Shown: positions 35,432 to 43,831 of the stretch, in pieces
How the letters are laid out: each line of letters opens with the position of its first letter
Position numbering within the stretch: the first letter of the stretch is position 1
From: Sporosarcina sp. BI001-red
GTDB taxonomy: Bacteria; Bacillota; Bacilli; Bacillales_A; Planococcaceae
DNA: 64,000 nucleotides
NCBI RefSeq assembly: GCF_003384035.1
Contig: NZ_QQAK01000011.1
Location: 62,001 to 126,000 of the forward strand
Direction of reading: 5' to 3'
Made by a program: the position numbers and the translations under genes
The notes under the pieces: model-generated
The model's input: only the letters and a program-made list of their open reading frames with translations
Databases searched by the model: none
What the model was told of the DNA's origin: nothing

Positions 35432-37006
35432 TTACTCTTTATCCGAACCTTCGTCTGTAGCTGCTCCTTCTGTTGACGCAGCGAGTGGTGAACGAGGTTT
35501 CTTGAGTTCATCTGCTAAGTTATCAAGGCTTGGGCGCAATGTCCCTTTACCTGCATAACTTTCTAGCATTTCTTTAATGTTAAGACCTGTTGTCGCTCCT
35601 AATGATTCCTGCATCGTAGCCATAAGGTCCGTTGCGTAGCCGGTGATTTTGTTGGCACCGCCACCTTCTCCGCTACCTGTGTCGACCACTGTAATCTTAT
35701 CAATGTTAGCAAGTGGGCTCGCAACTTGTTTCGCGTATTCCGGTAGCATGCCAACGATCATATCGAGCATCGCAGCCTGACCGTAGTGTTCGAATGCTTC
35801 TGCAATTTTACGCTTCGCTTCTGCTTCTGCAAGACCTTTCAAACGGATAATATCTGCTTCAGATTCACCTTGAGCACGCTGGGAATCGGCACGAGCTGTA
35901 CCATCCAAACGAACCTTTTCAGCGTCTGCTGATGCACGCGCTTCAATTCTATATTTCTCAGCATCCGCTTCAGCAAGTTGGCGGGACTTCTCAGCCGCTG
36001 CATTTTGCTCAATTGCATAACGGTCCGCATCTGCTTTTTTCTTAACTTCAGAGTCGTATTGTAGTTCACGACGTTGAATCTCTTTTCCTTCAAGTTCAAT
36101 TTGTTTCTGACGTTCTATGATGCGGATTTGCATCTCTTGCTCCATAACTTCCTGTTTAGAGCGAGCTGTTTGCAATTCGTACGCTTGGTCAGCACGTGCA
36201 CGAGCTGCATCTTGTTCCAAACGATACTCCGCAACTTTCAATTGGTTCTCTTTTTCGGCTTCTGCAATTTCAGTTGCACGCTCAATTTCAGCTTTTTGTG
36301 CTTCTTTTGAAGCCTCTGCATTCTTGATACGCGTTTCTTTCACAGAAATTGCAGTTGCAATATCGGCATCTCGTTTTACTTGTGCGATACGTGGCTTACC
36401 GAGTGAATCGAGGTATCCGTTTTTATCTCGAACGTCTTTAATCGTGAATGATACGATCACTAATCCCATTTTCGCTAAATCTTGTGAAGCGACACGTTGA
36501 ACTTCTTGAGAGAATTTGTCTCGATTTTTATAAATTTCTTCAACTGTCATCGAGCCTAAGATGGAACGGAGATGACCTTCCAGTACTTCTTTCGCTTCGT
36601 TCTCTCGATCATCCTTAGACTTTCCTAGGAACTGCTCAGCAGCTGTGGCGATTTCTGAAATCGATCCGCCAATCTTGATGATTGCCGTTCCATCTGCCAT
36701 CACCGGAACCCCTTGTTCTGTATACACTTCAGGCGTTGTCACTTCGAGCTTGCTAGATAGCAAACTGAGTGGTGCAGCTTGTTGGAACACTGGTAAGACG
36801 AACGTTCCGCCTCCGCGAATGATCTTTACTTTGTTGCCTGAGTCATCGGTATGGACATTTTTAGTCCCGATATAACTACCAGTAACAATCAAGGCCTCAT
36901 CTGGACCGACAGTACGGTATTTTGTAACGTATACAAGAATGACAGCTAACACAACAAATGCGGCGATCGCAATGGCAATCCACATTCCAGGTATTTCTAT
37001 TGGCAT
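35432..37006 (-). CDS. floT: Flotillin FloT-like protein
   Basis: A 524-residue flotillin that scaffolds functional membrane microdomains. A membrane-inserted hairpin at about residues 6-27 is followed by the SPFH/PHB domain (about 28-210). A long Ala/Glu-rich coiled coil (about 215-400, with repeated EAE, AEA and EAEAKRK motifs) and an acidic C-terminus come next. This matches Bacillus FloT (YuaG). ATG at 37006 has AAGGGGGAAA upstream. The NfeD gene is 26 bp upstream, the usual operon. Confidence 0.93.
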   Translation of the reverse strand: MPIEIPGMWIAIAIAAFVVLAVILVYVTKYRTVGPDEALIVTGSYIGTKNVHTDDSGNKVKIIRGGGTFVLPVFQQAAPLSLLSSKLEVTTPEVYTEQGVPVMADGTAIIKIGGSISEIATAAEQFLGKSKDDRENEAKEVLEGHLRSILGSMTVEEIYKNRDKFSQEVQRVASQDLAKMGLVIVSFTIKDVRDKNGYLDSLGKPRIAQVKRDADIATAISVKETRIKNAEASKEAQKAEIERATEIAEAEKENQLKVAEYRLEQDAARARADQAYELQTARSKQEVMEQEMQIRIIERQKQIELEGKEIQRRELQYDSEVKKKADADRYAIEQNAAAEKSRQLAEADAEKYRIEARASADAEKVRLDGTARADSQRAQGESEADIIRLKGLAEAEAKRKIAEAFEHYGQAAMLDMIVGMLPEYAKQVASPLANIDKITVVDTGSGEGGGANKITGYATDLMATMQESLGATTGLNIKEMLESYAGKGTLRPSLDNLADELKKPRSPLAASTEGAATDEGSDKE

Positions 37007-37032
37007 TTTGTTTCCCCCTTAAGCTAGTAAGA

Positions 37033-37566
37033 TTATTTGAAACGGAAAGGTTCGTATTCTTTGACGATGAACGTCCCTGAATTGACTTCAATAATGAGCA
37101 CTTCTTTTCCATAGTCGATCGGGTGATTCTCATAACCAGACGCTCGCTTCGACAATAGGCCATTGACAGTTTCAATCACAATTTCGCCAAACCCATCAGC
37201 AGGAATCGGAACAATGACTTTCGCGACTTTCCCTGCGAGCGATTCGTTGGTGTATGCGATAGAGACTTCTGCTGACTTGAGTGGCAACAAAATGAAGAAG
37301 TATAGTAAAAAGTCAAGTATTGCGCCGGCAGCAAGTGAGATAATTAGAACGAGTTCGCTTCCAAGTCCCGTAACTAATTCTAGTACGTAGCCCCATGTCG
37401 CTGACAAAGTAATGAATGGTAAGATGACAGCCGGATCTAGTAAAGGAAACAAGTCACCGGCACCATCCGTTAAATCACTGAAGAATAAGTAGATCAACGT
37501 TGCAATTCCTGCGATAATCAATATCGGTAAATACAGTTCTTGCATCGTCATGCCGAACAGTTCCAT
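37033..37566 (-). CDS. NfeD-family membrane protein (YuaF-like)
   Basis: A 177-residue NfeD-type protein. Membrane segments at about 12-35, 50-75 and 78-100 are followed by a C-terminal OB-fold (about 110-175: VAKVIVPIPADGFGEIVIETVNG). YuaF of B. subtilis works with FloT in lipid-microdomain organisation and has a small NfeD OB domain without protease. ATG at 37566 was chosen since AAAGGGGG lies eight bases upstream, while the GTG at 37575 is too close. First gene of the NfeD-floT operon. Confidence 0.87.
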   Translation of the reverse strand: MELFGMTMQELYLPILIIAGIATLIYLFFSDLTDGAGDLFPLLDPAVILPFITLSATWGYVLELVTGLGSELVLIISLAAGAILDFLLYFFILLPLKSAEVSIAYTNESLAGKVAKVIVPIPADGFGEIVIETVNGLLSKRASGYENHPIDYGKEVLIIEVNSGTFIVKEYEPFRFK

Positions 37567-37804
37567 TTCAAACACCCCCTTTGCCTATTCTATACGTAAG
37601 AGAATAAGAAAGGATTCATTTGAATGAATATTTCGTTACCAATATTTAAATTGGGTTAGTTTCTGCTTAGTTTGTGAACAATTTGTAGTGTGTTAAATTT
37701 TTTGTCGAAAAAACGCAGATTATGTTCGTCTTACACGTTTGAATTTGCTATGATAGGTAAGTTATTAAACAATACACTTTCCGTTAATCGGATGGAGGCC
37801 AATC

Positions 37805-38425
37805 ATGTTCAGTCCAAGAAAAACAGACCCCTTTTTTGCTGCTTTGCTAACGATTGCAGAACATGTGCAAGAAGCGATGCACTATGCAAATGATTATAAA
37901 GTTACGTCCGTTGCTGATTTAAAAGAAGTCAGCATTCGTTTAAAGAAATACGAAACGGAAGGCGACGACCTAATCCACGAGCTTATCTCAAAACTGAACA
38001 CATCATTCATGACACCAATCGAGCGTGAAGATATTTTACAACTCGCCATTAAAATGGATGATATTTTAGATGGAGTAGAACATTTTGCTGCGAACTTGGA
38101 AATGTTTTCGTTGATTGAAATCGATGTGTACGTGCAGACATTCATGGACAATATTGTGAAAAGTTCGGACGAAATCGTAAAAGCGATGAAGTTGTTAGAA
38201 CGCAGAAAACTCGTAGAAATGAGAGATCATGCTGTCACTATCAAGGAATATGAGCGGATTTGTGATGAAGTGCTACGTACTTCCATCAAGCAATTGTTCA
38301 TCCGAGAAACAGATCCAATCCGAATTATCCAATTTAAAGATATATACGAATTGCTAGAAGATATCGCAGATTACTGCCAGGATGTCGCCAACACGATTGA
38401 GACGATTATCATGCGTAATGCTTAA
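37805..38425 (+). CDS. DUF47 phosphate-transport accessory protein
   Basis: A 206-residue helical PhoU-like DUF47 protein (FSPRKTDPFFAALLTIAEHVQEA at the start, KYETEGDDLIHELISKLN and IKMDDILDGVEHFAANLEMF later). DUF47 proteins accompany Pit transporters and are thought to modulate them. GGAGG lies six bases upstream of the ATG. Spacing to pit is 12 bp, so the two are clearly one operon. It resembles B. subtilis YkaA, which sits next to pit as well. Confidence 0.9.
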   Translation: MFSPRKTDPFFAALLTIAEHVQEAMHYANDYKVTSVADLKEVSIRLKKYETEGDDLIHELISKLNTSFMTPIEREDILQLAIKMDDILDGVEHFAANLEMFSLIEIDVYVQTFMDNIVKSSDEIVKAMKLLERRKLVEMRDHAVTIKEYERICDEVLRTSIKQLFIRETDPIRIIQFKDIYELLEDIADYCQDVANTIETIIMRNA

Positions 38426-38437
38426 GGGGACAAACTG

Positions 38438-39436
38438 ATGGATACAGTATTGCTTTTCACGCTTCTGATAGTAGTTTGTGCGCTCGTATTCGATTTCATC
38501 AACGGGTTTCATGATACTGCGAATGCGATTGCCACTTCCGTTTCGACTCGCGCCCTCAAGCCACGTGTAGCTATTTTACTCGCTGCCACGATGAACTTTG
38601 CTGGTGCTTTGACGTTCACAGGCGTAGCAAAAACCATTTCAAAAGATATTGTAGATCCATTTACACTAGAAAACGGTTCGCTCGTCATTTTAGCTGCTCT
38701 TCTGTCAGCAATTATCTGGAACTTGGTAACGTGGTATTTCGGTATTCCGTCCAGTTCTTCACATGCTCTAATCGGTTCGATTGCAGGAGCTGCAATTTCA
38801 GCGGCAGGATTTGGAATTTTGAACTATAGTGGTTTCATAAAGATTATGGAGGCACTTCTCATTTCACCGGTCATTGCAATTGTCGGCGGATTCATCGTCA
38901 TGACGCTCCTTCGAGCTGTACTGAAAAATCGTAATCTATTTAAAGCAAACAAACGCATCCGGTATTTACAGATTCTCACAGCAGCTATCCAGTCTTTCAC
39001 ACACGGAACAAACGATGCTCAAAAAGCAATGGGGATTATTACGATGGCTCTTATAGCCGCGAACCTCCAAACAGGTGATGATATTCAAATGTGGGTACGA
39101 ATTGCCGCTGCAACTTCAATGGGAATTGGGACATCGATCGGTGGTTATAAAATCATTAAAACTGTCGGTGGTAAGATTATGAAAATCCGACCGATTCACG
39201 GGGCTGCTGCCGATTTGAACTCTGCTGCCATCATCTTTGGGGCAACCCTTCTTCATTTGCCTGTATCTACAACACATGTCATCTCTTCTTCTATCATGGG
39301 AGTTGGCTCTGCACAACGTGTAAAAGGCGTTAAATGGGGGACGGCTAAGAAGATCGTCATCACCTGGGTAATCACGATGCCCATCTCCGCAATGGTAGCT
39401 GCGATATTGTACCAATTGCTCAACTTGTTATTTTAA
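38438..39436 (+). CDS. pit: Low-affinity inorganic phosphate transporter Pit
   Basis: A 332-residue phosphate:cation symporter with the inverted-repeat signature: GFHDTANAIATSVSTRAL near residue 22 and HGTNDAQKAMGIITMAL near 189. SSSHALIGSIAGAAIS and STTHVISSSIMGVG are the paired substrate-site motifs. Ten or so membrane segments. It imports metal-phosphate complexes. It is preceded by AAGGGG and follows the DUF47 gene in the same unit. Confidence 0.95.
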   Translation: MDTVLLFTLLIVVCALVFDFINGFHDTANAIATSVSTRALKPRVAILLAATMNFAGALTFTGVAKTISKDIVDPFTLENGSLVILAALLSAIIWNLVTWYFGIPSSSSHALIGSIAGAAISAAGFGILNYSGFIKIMEALLISPVIAIVGGFIVMTLLRAVLKNRNLFKANKRIRYLQILTAAIQSFTHGTNDAQKAMGIITMALIAANLQTGDDIQMWVRIAAATSMGIGTSIGGYKIIKTVGGKIMKIRPIHGAAADLNSAAIIFGATLLHLPVSTTHVISSSIMGVGSAQRVKGVKWGTAKKIVITWVITMPISAMVAAILYQLLNLLF

Positions 39437-39560
39437 TCCGAAACAAATGGGTTGCTTTGCCAACAGCCGTCTGTTATGATAAAGAAGAATTATTTTTGTT
39501 CGGCGCGATGGTTGAGTTCTCTTGACCCTTTCAAGACTTGAGCAAGGATAGTAACACAAT

Positions 39561-39580
39561 GTATGCGAAATTCCGCATAC
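39561..39580 (+). ncRNA. Hairpin in the cold shock gene 5' leader
   Basis: GTATGCG (39561-39567) pairs perfectly with CGCATAC (39574-39580) around AAATTC. The stem stops just before the Shine-Dalgarno GAGGAGG (39581-39587) of the cold shock gene. The long leader of csp genes commonly folds in a temperature-dependent way, so this hairpin is a plausible regulatory structure. Confidence 0.5.
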
Positions 39581-39595
39581 GAGGAGGAAACAAAC

Positions 39596-39796
39596 ATGGA
39601 ACATGGTAAAGTAAAATGGTTTAACGCAGAAAAAGGTTATGGTTTCATCGAACGTGAAGATGGCGACGACGTATTCGTTCACTTCTCAGCAATCCAAGGC
39701 GACGGCTTCAAGACTCTTGAAGAAGGCCAGGATGTAACTTTCGAAATCGAGCAAGGCCAACGCGGTCTTCAAGCTACAAACGTTGAAAAGAACTAA
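39596..39796 (+). CDS. Cold shock protein (CspB-like)
   Basis: A 66-residue cold shock domain protein, an RNA chaperone that melts structured RNA. It contains RNP1 KGYGFIE and RNP2 VFVHF, and the length is that of CspB/CspD. Start is ATG at 39596, nine bases after GAGGAGG; a longer in-frame ATG at 39563 lies in the leader hairpin. It stands alone with its own terminator. Aromatic residues at RNP sites are conserved as in CspB. Confidence 0.93.
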   Translation: MEHGKVKWFNAEKGYGFIEREDGDDVFVHFSAIQGDGFKTLEEGQDVTFEIEQGQRGLQATNVEKN

Positions 39797-39812
39797 TTAA
39801 CTTTAACCTTTC

Positions 39813-39846
39813 AAAACCGTTTCCTCCTATGGGAACGGTTTTTTTA
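39813..39846 (+). terminator. Terminator of the cold shock gene
   Basis: AAAACCGTTTCC pairs with GGGAACGGTTTT around a short loop, ending in T7. Confidence 0.88.
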
Positions 39847-40061
39847 TGCTGTTTTGTCTTCCGCGGCCTTTTAAGAACTAGTTATCTGTATAGCCGTTGG
39901 TTCTCTACCGTCCCACTGCAAATTGCGTCTCGTTGCCGATTATTCTATACTGCTTCGCTTCTTCCTAAAAATACGAATTCTTCCAACGAAACAGTTCCAT
40001 TCTCCACCACTACCCGATATGATGAACATAGTGAAATTTACATAAGAAAGAGGGACACGAC

Positions 40062-42170
40062 ATGAAAGCATTTTCCGGCTTCGTTGCCGCCCGACATAAA
40101 TGGATAATCGCCTTTTGGCTCCTCCTACTCATCGGATTTGCCATTTTTGCAATTCGTCTCCCTAGCCTTCTTGAAGGCGATGGATTCCGTATGGACGGCG
40201 AACAAGAAGATGTTTCCAATACATTAACGCGAGACTTTGATCAACCCGATGAGACCATGTTTCTCGTTTTCGAAGGGAAAACAGATAATGAAATTTCAGA
40301 TGCCTTAACTGCCATTGAAAAGCTCAAAATCACGAAAGGAATCCTTTCCCCTCTGGATGAATCAGATCAGTATACAGGTGATATTTCCTATGCGTTGCTT
40401 CAGTTTGACGAGAGCGAGAGCGATAAATCTCAGTTTGTCTCTGATATCCGTGAAACGGTGGGAACGAATAATGGCATCACACTTACTGGACAATCACCGA
40501 TTACGAAAGATATTAACGCTGCAAGTCAAAAAGATTTAATGGTCGCCGAAGCAATCGGACTACCAATTGCACTCATTGTGCTACTTTTCGCATTCGGTAC
40601 TGTTGTAGCTTCCATAATCCCCCTACTTATTGGGGTTGCTACCATCGTTACTTCGTTCGGGATACTCGCGCTGTTCGGTCAACAGATGGACCTGTCCATC
40701 TTCGTCTTAAATATCATTCCTATGCTTGGACTCGCGCTCAGTATCGATTTTGCACTCCTGTTCATCAGTCGATATCGGGAAGAACGTAAACTGCAGCCAA
40801 TTCCTGGCGCCGTTCGCACAACGATTGAAACAGCAGGACGATCGATCATTTTCTCAGCGTTTTGTGTATTTATTGGACTCGGAGCGATGTTGCTCATTCG
40901 CGTGGACATCTTCCAAAATATAGCGCTCGGTGGCATGATTGTCGTTTCGATGGCTGTTCTTGCATCCATCACTCTCCTGCCAGCTGTACTACTTGTTCTT
41001 AAAGAACGGATTGACAAGTGGAAAGTCCTTCGGGTTAAAACCGGTACAGATCGCTGGCGAACATTTGCAGAAAGTGTCATTAAACGTCCGGTTCTTATTA
41101 CAATCGGTGCACTTGTCATACTCGGAATTGCGCTTATACCGGTTCGTAACATGACGCTAACGATTCCTCAGATCGACTCATTACCTCTTTCCTATGACAC
41201 TCGTTCTGCATATGAAAATATGGAAGATGCCTTCGGGATGCGCGATGAATCTACTGCGTTTGTCATCGCGGAGCGCAAAGGCGGCTGGAAAGATGAAGAC
41301 GGATTGAATGCACTGAAAGAAGTACAAGAAGCACTAGAAAAAGATCCACTCACAGGTAAAGTGACGACTGTTTTCTCTGAAAGCGGTATCGAGCAACCAA
41401 AAGATTTCACTCAGGCCCTGCAGCTACCAGAGCAGTCTGCGCAATTGCAGCCATTGCTCGATGCATTCATCTCAAAAGACTTGCTCATGATTCCCGTAAC
41501 ACTGGAATCAGACGGCGCATCCAGTCAAGCACAAGAATGGGCACGGAATTGGTCTGAGAAAAAGACTCCATGGAATTTGCAAATCGGAGGAGAAGCAAAA
41601 TTCAACCAAGAAATCTTTGACGAAATTACCGACAACATCGTCTTCGCCCTACTCATAATTATCATATCGACGTTTATCATCTTAAAGATTGCATTCCGTT
41701 CGCTTCTCATTCCAGTTAAAGCGATTCTGATGAACATCATCGGATTGTCAGCATCATTTGGATTGCTTGTCTACATTTTTCAATATGGCCACTTCGGCCT
41801 TCACCCCGGAACTATTGCACTGATTATTCCGGTCATCGTATTCAGTCTCGTGTTCGGACTGAGCATGGATTATGAAGTATTCCTGATCTCTCGTATGCAG
41901 GAATCGTATTTAGAAACGGGTGACAATGATAAGTCGACGGTTGAAGGCCTTGCATCGACAAGTAAAGTCATTACTTCCGCTGCGCTCATTATGATTGTAC
42001 TGACAGGTGCCTTCGCATTTACGGATGTGATGCCTGTAAAACAAATCGGTGTTGGCATCGCCATCGCAGTAGCGATTGACGCGACTATCATCCGTTTGTT
42101 GCTCGTTCCAAGCCTTATGAAACTGTTCGGAGACTGGAACTGGTGGTTGCCGTTCCGCAAGAAAAAATAA
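40062..42170 (+). CDS. MMPL/RND-type membrane transporter
   Basis: A 702-residue MMPL-family transporter with 11-12 membrane segments. A first segment (about 13-33) is followed by an outer domain (to about 175), then a cluster with GLALSIDFALLFISRYREER. The second half repeats this with VFGLSMDYEVFLISRMQE and ends in PSLMKLFGDWNWWLP. The DFALL and DYEVF motifs are the proton-relay Asp region (Asp-Tyr/Phe) of the family. These pumps move lipids or drugs; the substrate is unknown. AAGAGGGA precedes the ATG. No regulator is adjacent, unlike the second MMPL gene at 54952. Confidence 0.88.
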   Translation: MKAFSGFVAARHKWIIAFWLLLLIGFAIFAIRLPSLLEGDGFRMDGEQEDVSNTLTRDFDQPDETMFLVFEGKTDNEISDALTAIEKLKITKGILSPLDESDQYTGDISYALLQFDESESDKSQFVSDIRETVGTNNGITLTGQSPITKDINAASQKDLMVAEAIGLPIALIVLLFAFGTVVASIIPLLIGVATIVTSFGILALFGQQMDLSIFVLNIIPMLGLALSIDFALLFISRYREERKLQPIPGAVRTTIETAGRSIIFSAFCVFIGLGAMLLIRVDIFQNIALGGMIVVSMAVLASITLLPAVLLVLKERIDKWKVLRVKTGTDRWRTFAESVIKRPVLITIGALVILGIALIPVRNMTLTIPQIDSLPLSYDTRSAYENMEDAFGMRDESTAFVIAERKGGWKDEDGLNALKEVQEALEKDPLTGKVTTVFSESGIEQPKDFTQALQLPEQSAQLQPLLDAFISKDLLMIPVTLESDGASSQAQEWARNWSEKKTPWNLQIGGEAKFNQEIFDEITDNIVFALLIIIISTFIILKIAFRSLLIPVKAILMNIIGLSASFGLLVYIFQYGHFGLHPGTIALIIPVIVFSLVFGLSMDYEVFLISRMQESYLETGDNDKSTVEGLASTSKVITSAALIMIVLTGAFAFTDVMPVKQIGVGIAIAVAIDATIIRLLLVPSLMKLFGDWNWWLPFRKKK

Positions 42171-42180
42171 TTTACAGCAA

Positions 42181-42217
42181 AGAGACGCACGCTCCATCTA
42201 GGAGTGTGCGTCTCTTA
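42181..42217. terminator. Convergent terminator after the MMPL gene
   Basis: AGAGACGCACGCTCC pairs with GGAGTGTGCGTCTCT around ATCTA (one G-T pair). T runs are short on both strands. It also ends the minus-strand small-protein gene at 42221. Confidence 0.75.
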
Positions 42218-42220
42218 CTA

Positions 42221-42388
42221 TCAACTTATGGCGGACTGATCCGTCCACTCCAACGAAACTGATACACCCATTGATGAATCCACATCGTGTTGGTCGTGTT
42301 TGAACGTCGCCATTACTAGAAAGTAGATGGCTGCTACCGCCACAATTGTCAGGACAATCACTGCTATCGCGATTGGTTTGCCTTTCAT
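42221..42388 (-). CDS. Small membrane protein, 55 residues, coupled to upstream gene
   Basis: A 55-residue reading frame from ATG (42388) to TGA (42221). MKGKP is followed by a single membrane segment (about residues 6-27, IAIAVIVLTIVAVAAIYFLV), and the tail is polar (FKHDQHDVDSSMG ... LEWTDQSAIS). GGAGGG lies seven bases upstream, and its ATG overlaps the stop codon of the preceding gene as ATGA, a coupling arrangement. This supports a real gene of unknown function. Confidence 0.7.
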   Translation of the reverse strand: MKGKPIAIAVIVLTIVAVAAIYFLVMATFKHDQHDVDSSMGVSVSLEWTDQSAIS

Positions 42389-42861
42389 CGGACGATCCCT
42401 CCGTCCTCCACTTTCTTAAATCCTTCTTCTCTCAAATAGTCCGCAGCTTCTTGGTAATCCCCGAAGCTGTCTTCCAAATTCAACCCGTGATAGATATTCC
42501 AAGCACCAATCTCTTCTTTTAGCTCAAGTTTCGAATTGTGCCCGTCTAACCAGACTTCTTCAACCGGCTCCGAATCCGTCTTCTCTTCAGCCAATCCTGC
42601 AATCGCATCTTCAATCGTCTTACGTAATTCTGTTTCAGATGCCTCTCGCACATTCACGAGACCGCGGCTATCCGGCTCATAACCAGGCACGTCCGCAACG
42701 TAAATGAACGCATTGCCATTCGGATGTAAATGCTGAACGACAACCGTCTTATCAAATTTACTAGCTGCGTAATGATAATTAACTCGCTTCATTGAAACGT
42801 CTTTACGGGACAGTTCCGGGAAAGATTCAATAATGGTTTGTTTTTCTTCAAATGTAAGCAT
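42385..42861 (-). CDS. Conserved hypothetical protein, 158 residues
   Basis: A soluble 158-residue protein starting MLTFEEKQTIIESFPELSRKDVSMKRVNYHY. The middle holds NAFIYVADVPGYEPDSRGLVNVREASE, and the C-terminus GLNLEDSFGDYQEAADYLREEGF looks like a helical pair. I do not recognise a characterised family or catalytic motif. A weak ribosome binding site (GAGTGTG) precedes the ATG. It overlaps the small membrane-protein gene by 4 bp (ATGA), suggesting joint synthesis. Confidence 0.7.
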   Translation of the reverse strand: MLTFEEKQTIIESFPELSRKDVSMKRVNYHYAASKFDKTVVVQHLHPNGNAFIYVADVPGYEPDSRGLVNVREASETELRKTIEDAIAGLAEEKTDSEPVEEVWLDGHNSKLELKEEIGAWNIYHGLNLEDSFGDYQEAADYLREEGFKKVEDGGIVR

Positions 42862-42900
42862 TGGTGTTTACACACTCCTCATATTGTTCGTTTTAGTATA

Positions 42901-43548
42901 TCATGATTCTTCGTGTATCAATAACCCGAACATCCGTGCGAATCCGATTGCTTGTTCCTTGGAAACCGTGCATGCTGCAATTTTGGAAGGGGTCACTTCC
43001 AGACGTTCGAATGTACATTCAGCCAGATTCACTCCTGCAAGATCCGTCTCTCTAAAATTCGCATTCTCCAATTGACTACGGGTAAACTTCATATCCTTTA
43101 ATATACACTCAAAAAAGTCCGACTCCGAAAACTGGGAATCAGCGAGCTGAACTGACTGCAACTTACTGAAGCTAAAGCCGCTGTAGCGTGCGTCACATTC
43201 CTCAAATCGTACATGTTTGACCCCTGAATGATCGAAGTTCGCTCCCGTCAATTTGCAATTTCTGAATTCACAACGCAATACATCTGCATGTCCAGCCGCC
43301 ACATTTGAGAAATCACATCTTTCAAATACGGTATCGACAAATGAGGCGCCTGATAAATCCATATTTGCAAACGTACAATCGGTGAACACTGCATCATCTG
43401 TAGAGAGCTGCATCCCACTCGTAAAACGTAAGTCTCCATTTTCCATTTCCACTCCACGAAGCGTTCCTGGGTCTGACGGGACTTGCTCAGAAAGTAACTG
43501 TTCTCTATGCGCTGACAACTTAGGTTTCTGTAATACCACTTTCTTCAC
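42901..43548 (-). CDS. Pentapeptide-repeat protein
   Basis: A 215-residue protein. After a 35-residue leader it consists of pentapeptide repeats with A/C(D/N)(L/F)xx spacing, e.g. CTFANMDLSGASFVDTVFERCDF, CEFRNCKLTGANFDH, LENANFRETDLAGVNLAECTFERL. These fold as a four-sided beta-helix. Roles in the superfamily range from gyrase protection to unknown; no more can be said. The GTG start is supported by AGGAG eight bases upstream; no ATG fits. A predicted 32-residue membrane peptide gene lies 10 bp upstream on the same strand. Confidence 0.85.
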   Translation of the reverse strand: MKKVVLQKPKLSAHREQLLSEQVPSDPGTLRGVEMENGDLRFTSGMQLSTDDAVFTDCTFANMDLSGASFVDTVFERCDFSNVAAGHADVLRCEFRNCKLTGANFDHSGVKHVRFEECDARYSGFSFSKLQSVQLADSQFSESDFFECILKDMKFTRSQLENANFRETDLAGVNLAECTFERLEVTPSKIAACTVSKEQAIGFARMFGLLIHEES

Positions 43549-43558
43549 ATCACCACTC

Positions 43559-43657
43559 CTATCTCGTTTTCCATTCTGTAATTAAAACAATTACGATGAC
43601 GACGGAAAATGCGACAATATAAAACCAATTGGGGATTGTACTTAACCCACCAAACAT
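43559..43657 (-). CDS. Possible 32-residue membrane peptide
   Basis: ATG at 43657 (with GAGGAG eight bases upstream) to TAG at 43559: MFGGLSTIPNWFYI followed by a strongly hydrophobic run VAFSVVIVIVLI and TEWKTR. Such small proteins are common in Bacillales and often missed. The tight 10-bp spacing to the pentapeptide-repeat gene suggests co-transcription. Supported by the ribosome binding site and membrane profile, but the length makes chance possible. Confidence 0.5.
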   Translation of the reverse strand: MFGGLSTIPNWFYIVAFSVVIVIVLITEWKTR

Positions 43658-43831
43658 TCCACCAGCTCCTCATTATATAGGAATCCTTCGACTTCCCGTC
43701 CTCATTTCGCTTCTTTCTAAAAGTATACCTGCAATCTACTCTTCTGGAAACAATCACCGGTAAAAATTAAAGGGTTCACACTGTATTCAATCGACTCCAG
43801 CAAGGTATACTAGGAATAGGAGGCGAATTAT

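Noticed and set aside
43545-43757. 70-residue minus-strand frame overlapping the small membrane peptide
   Set aside because: Arg/Tyr/Trp-rich translation, no ribosome binding site, and out of frame with the better supported 32-residue peptide.
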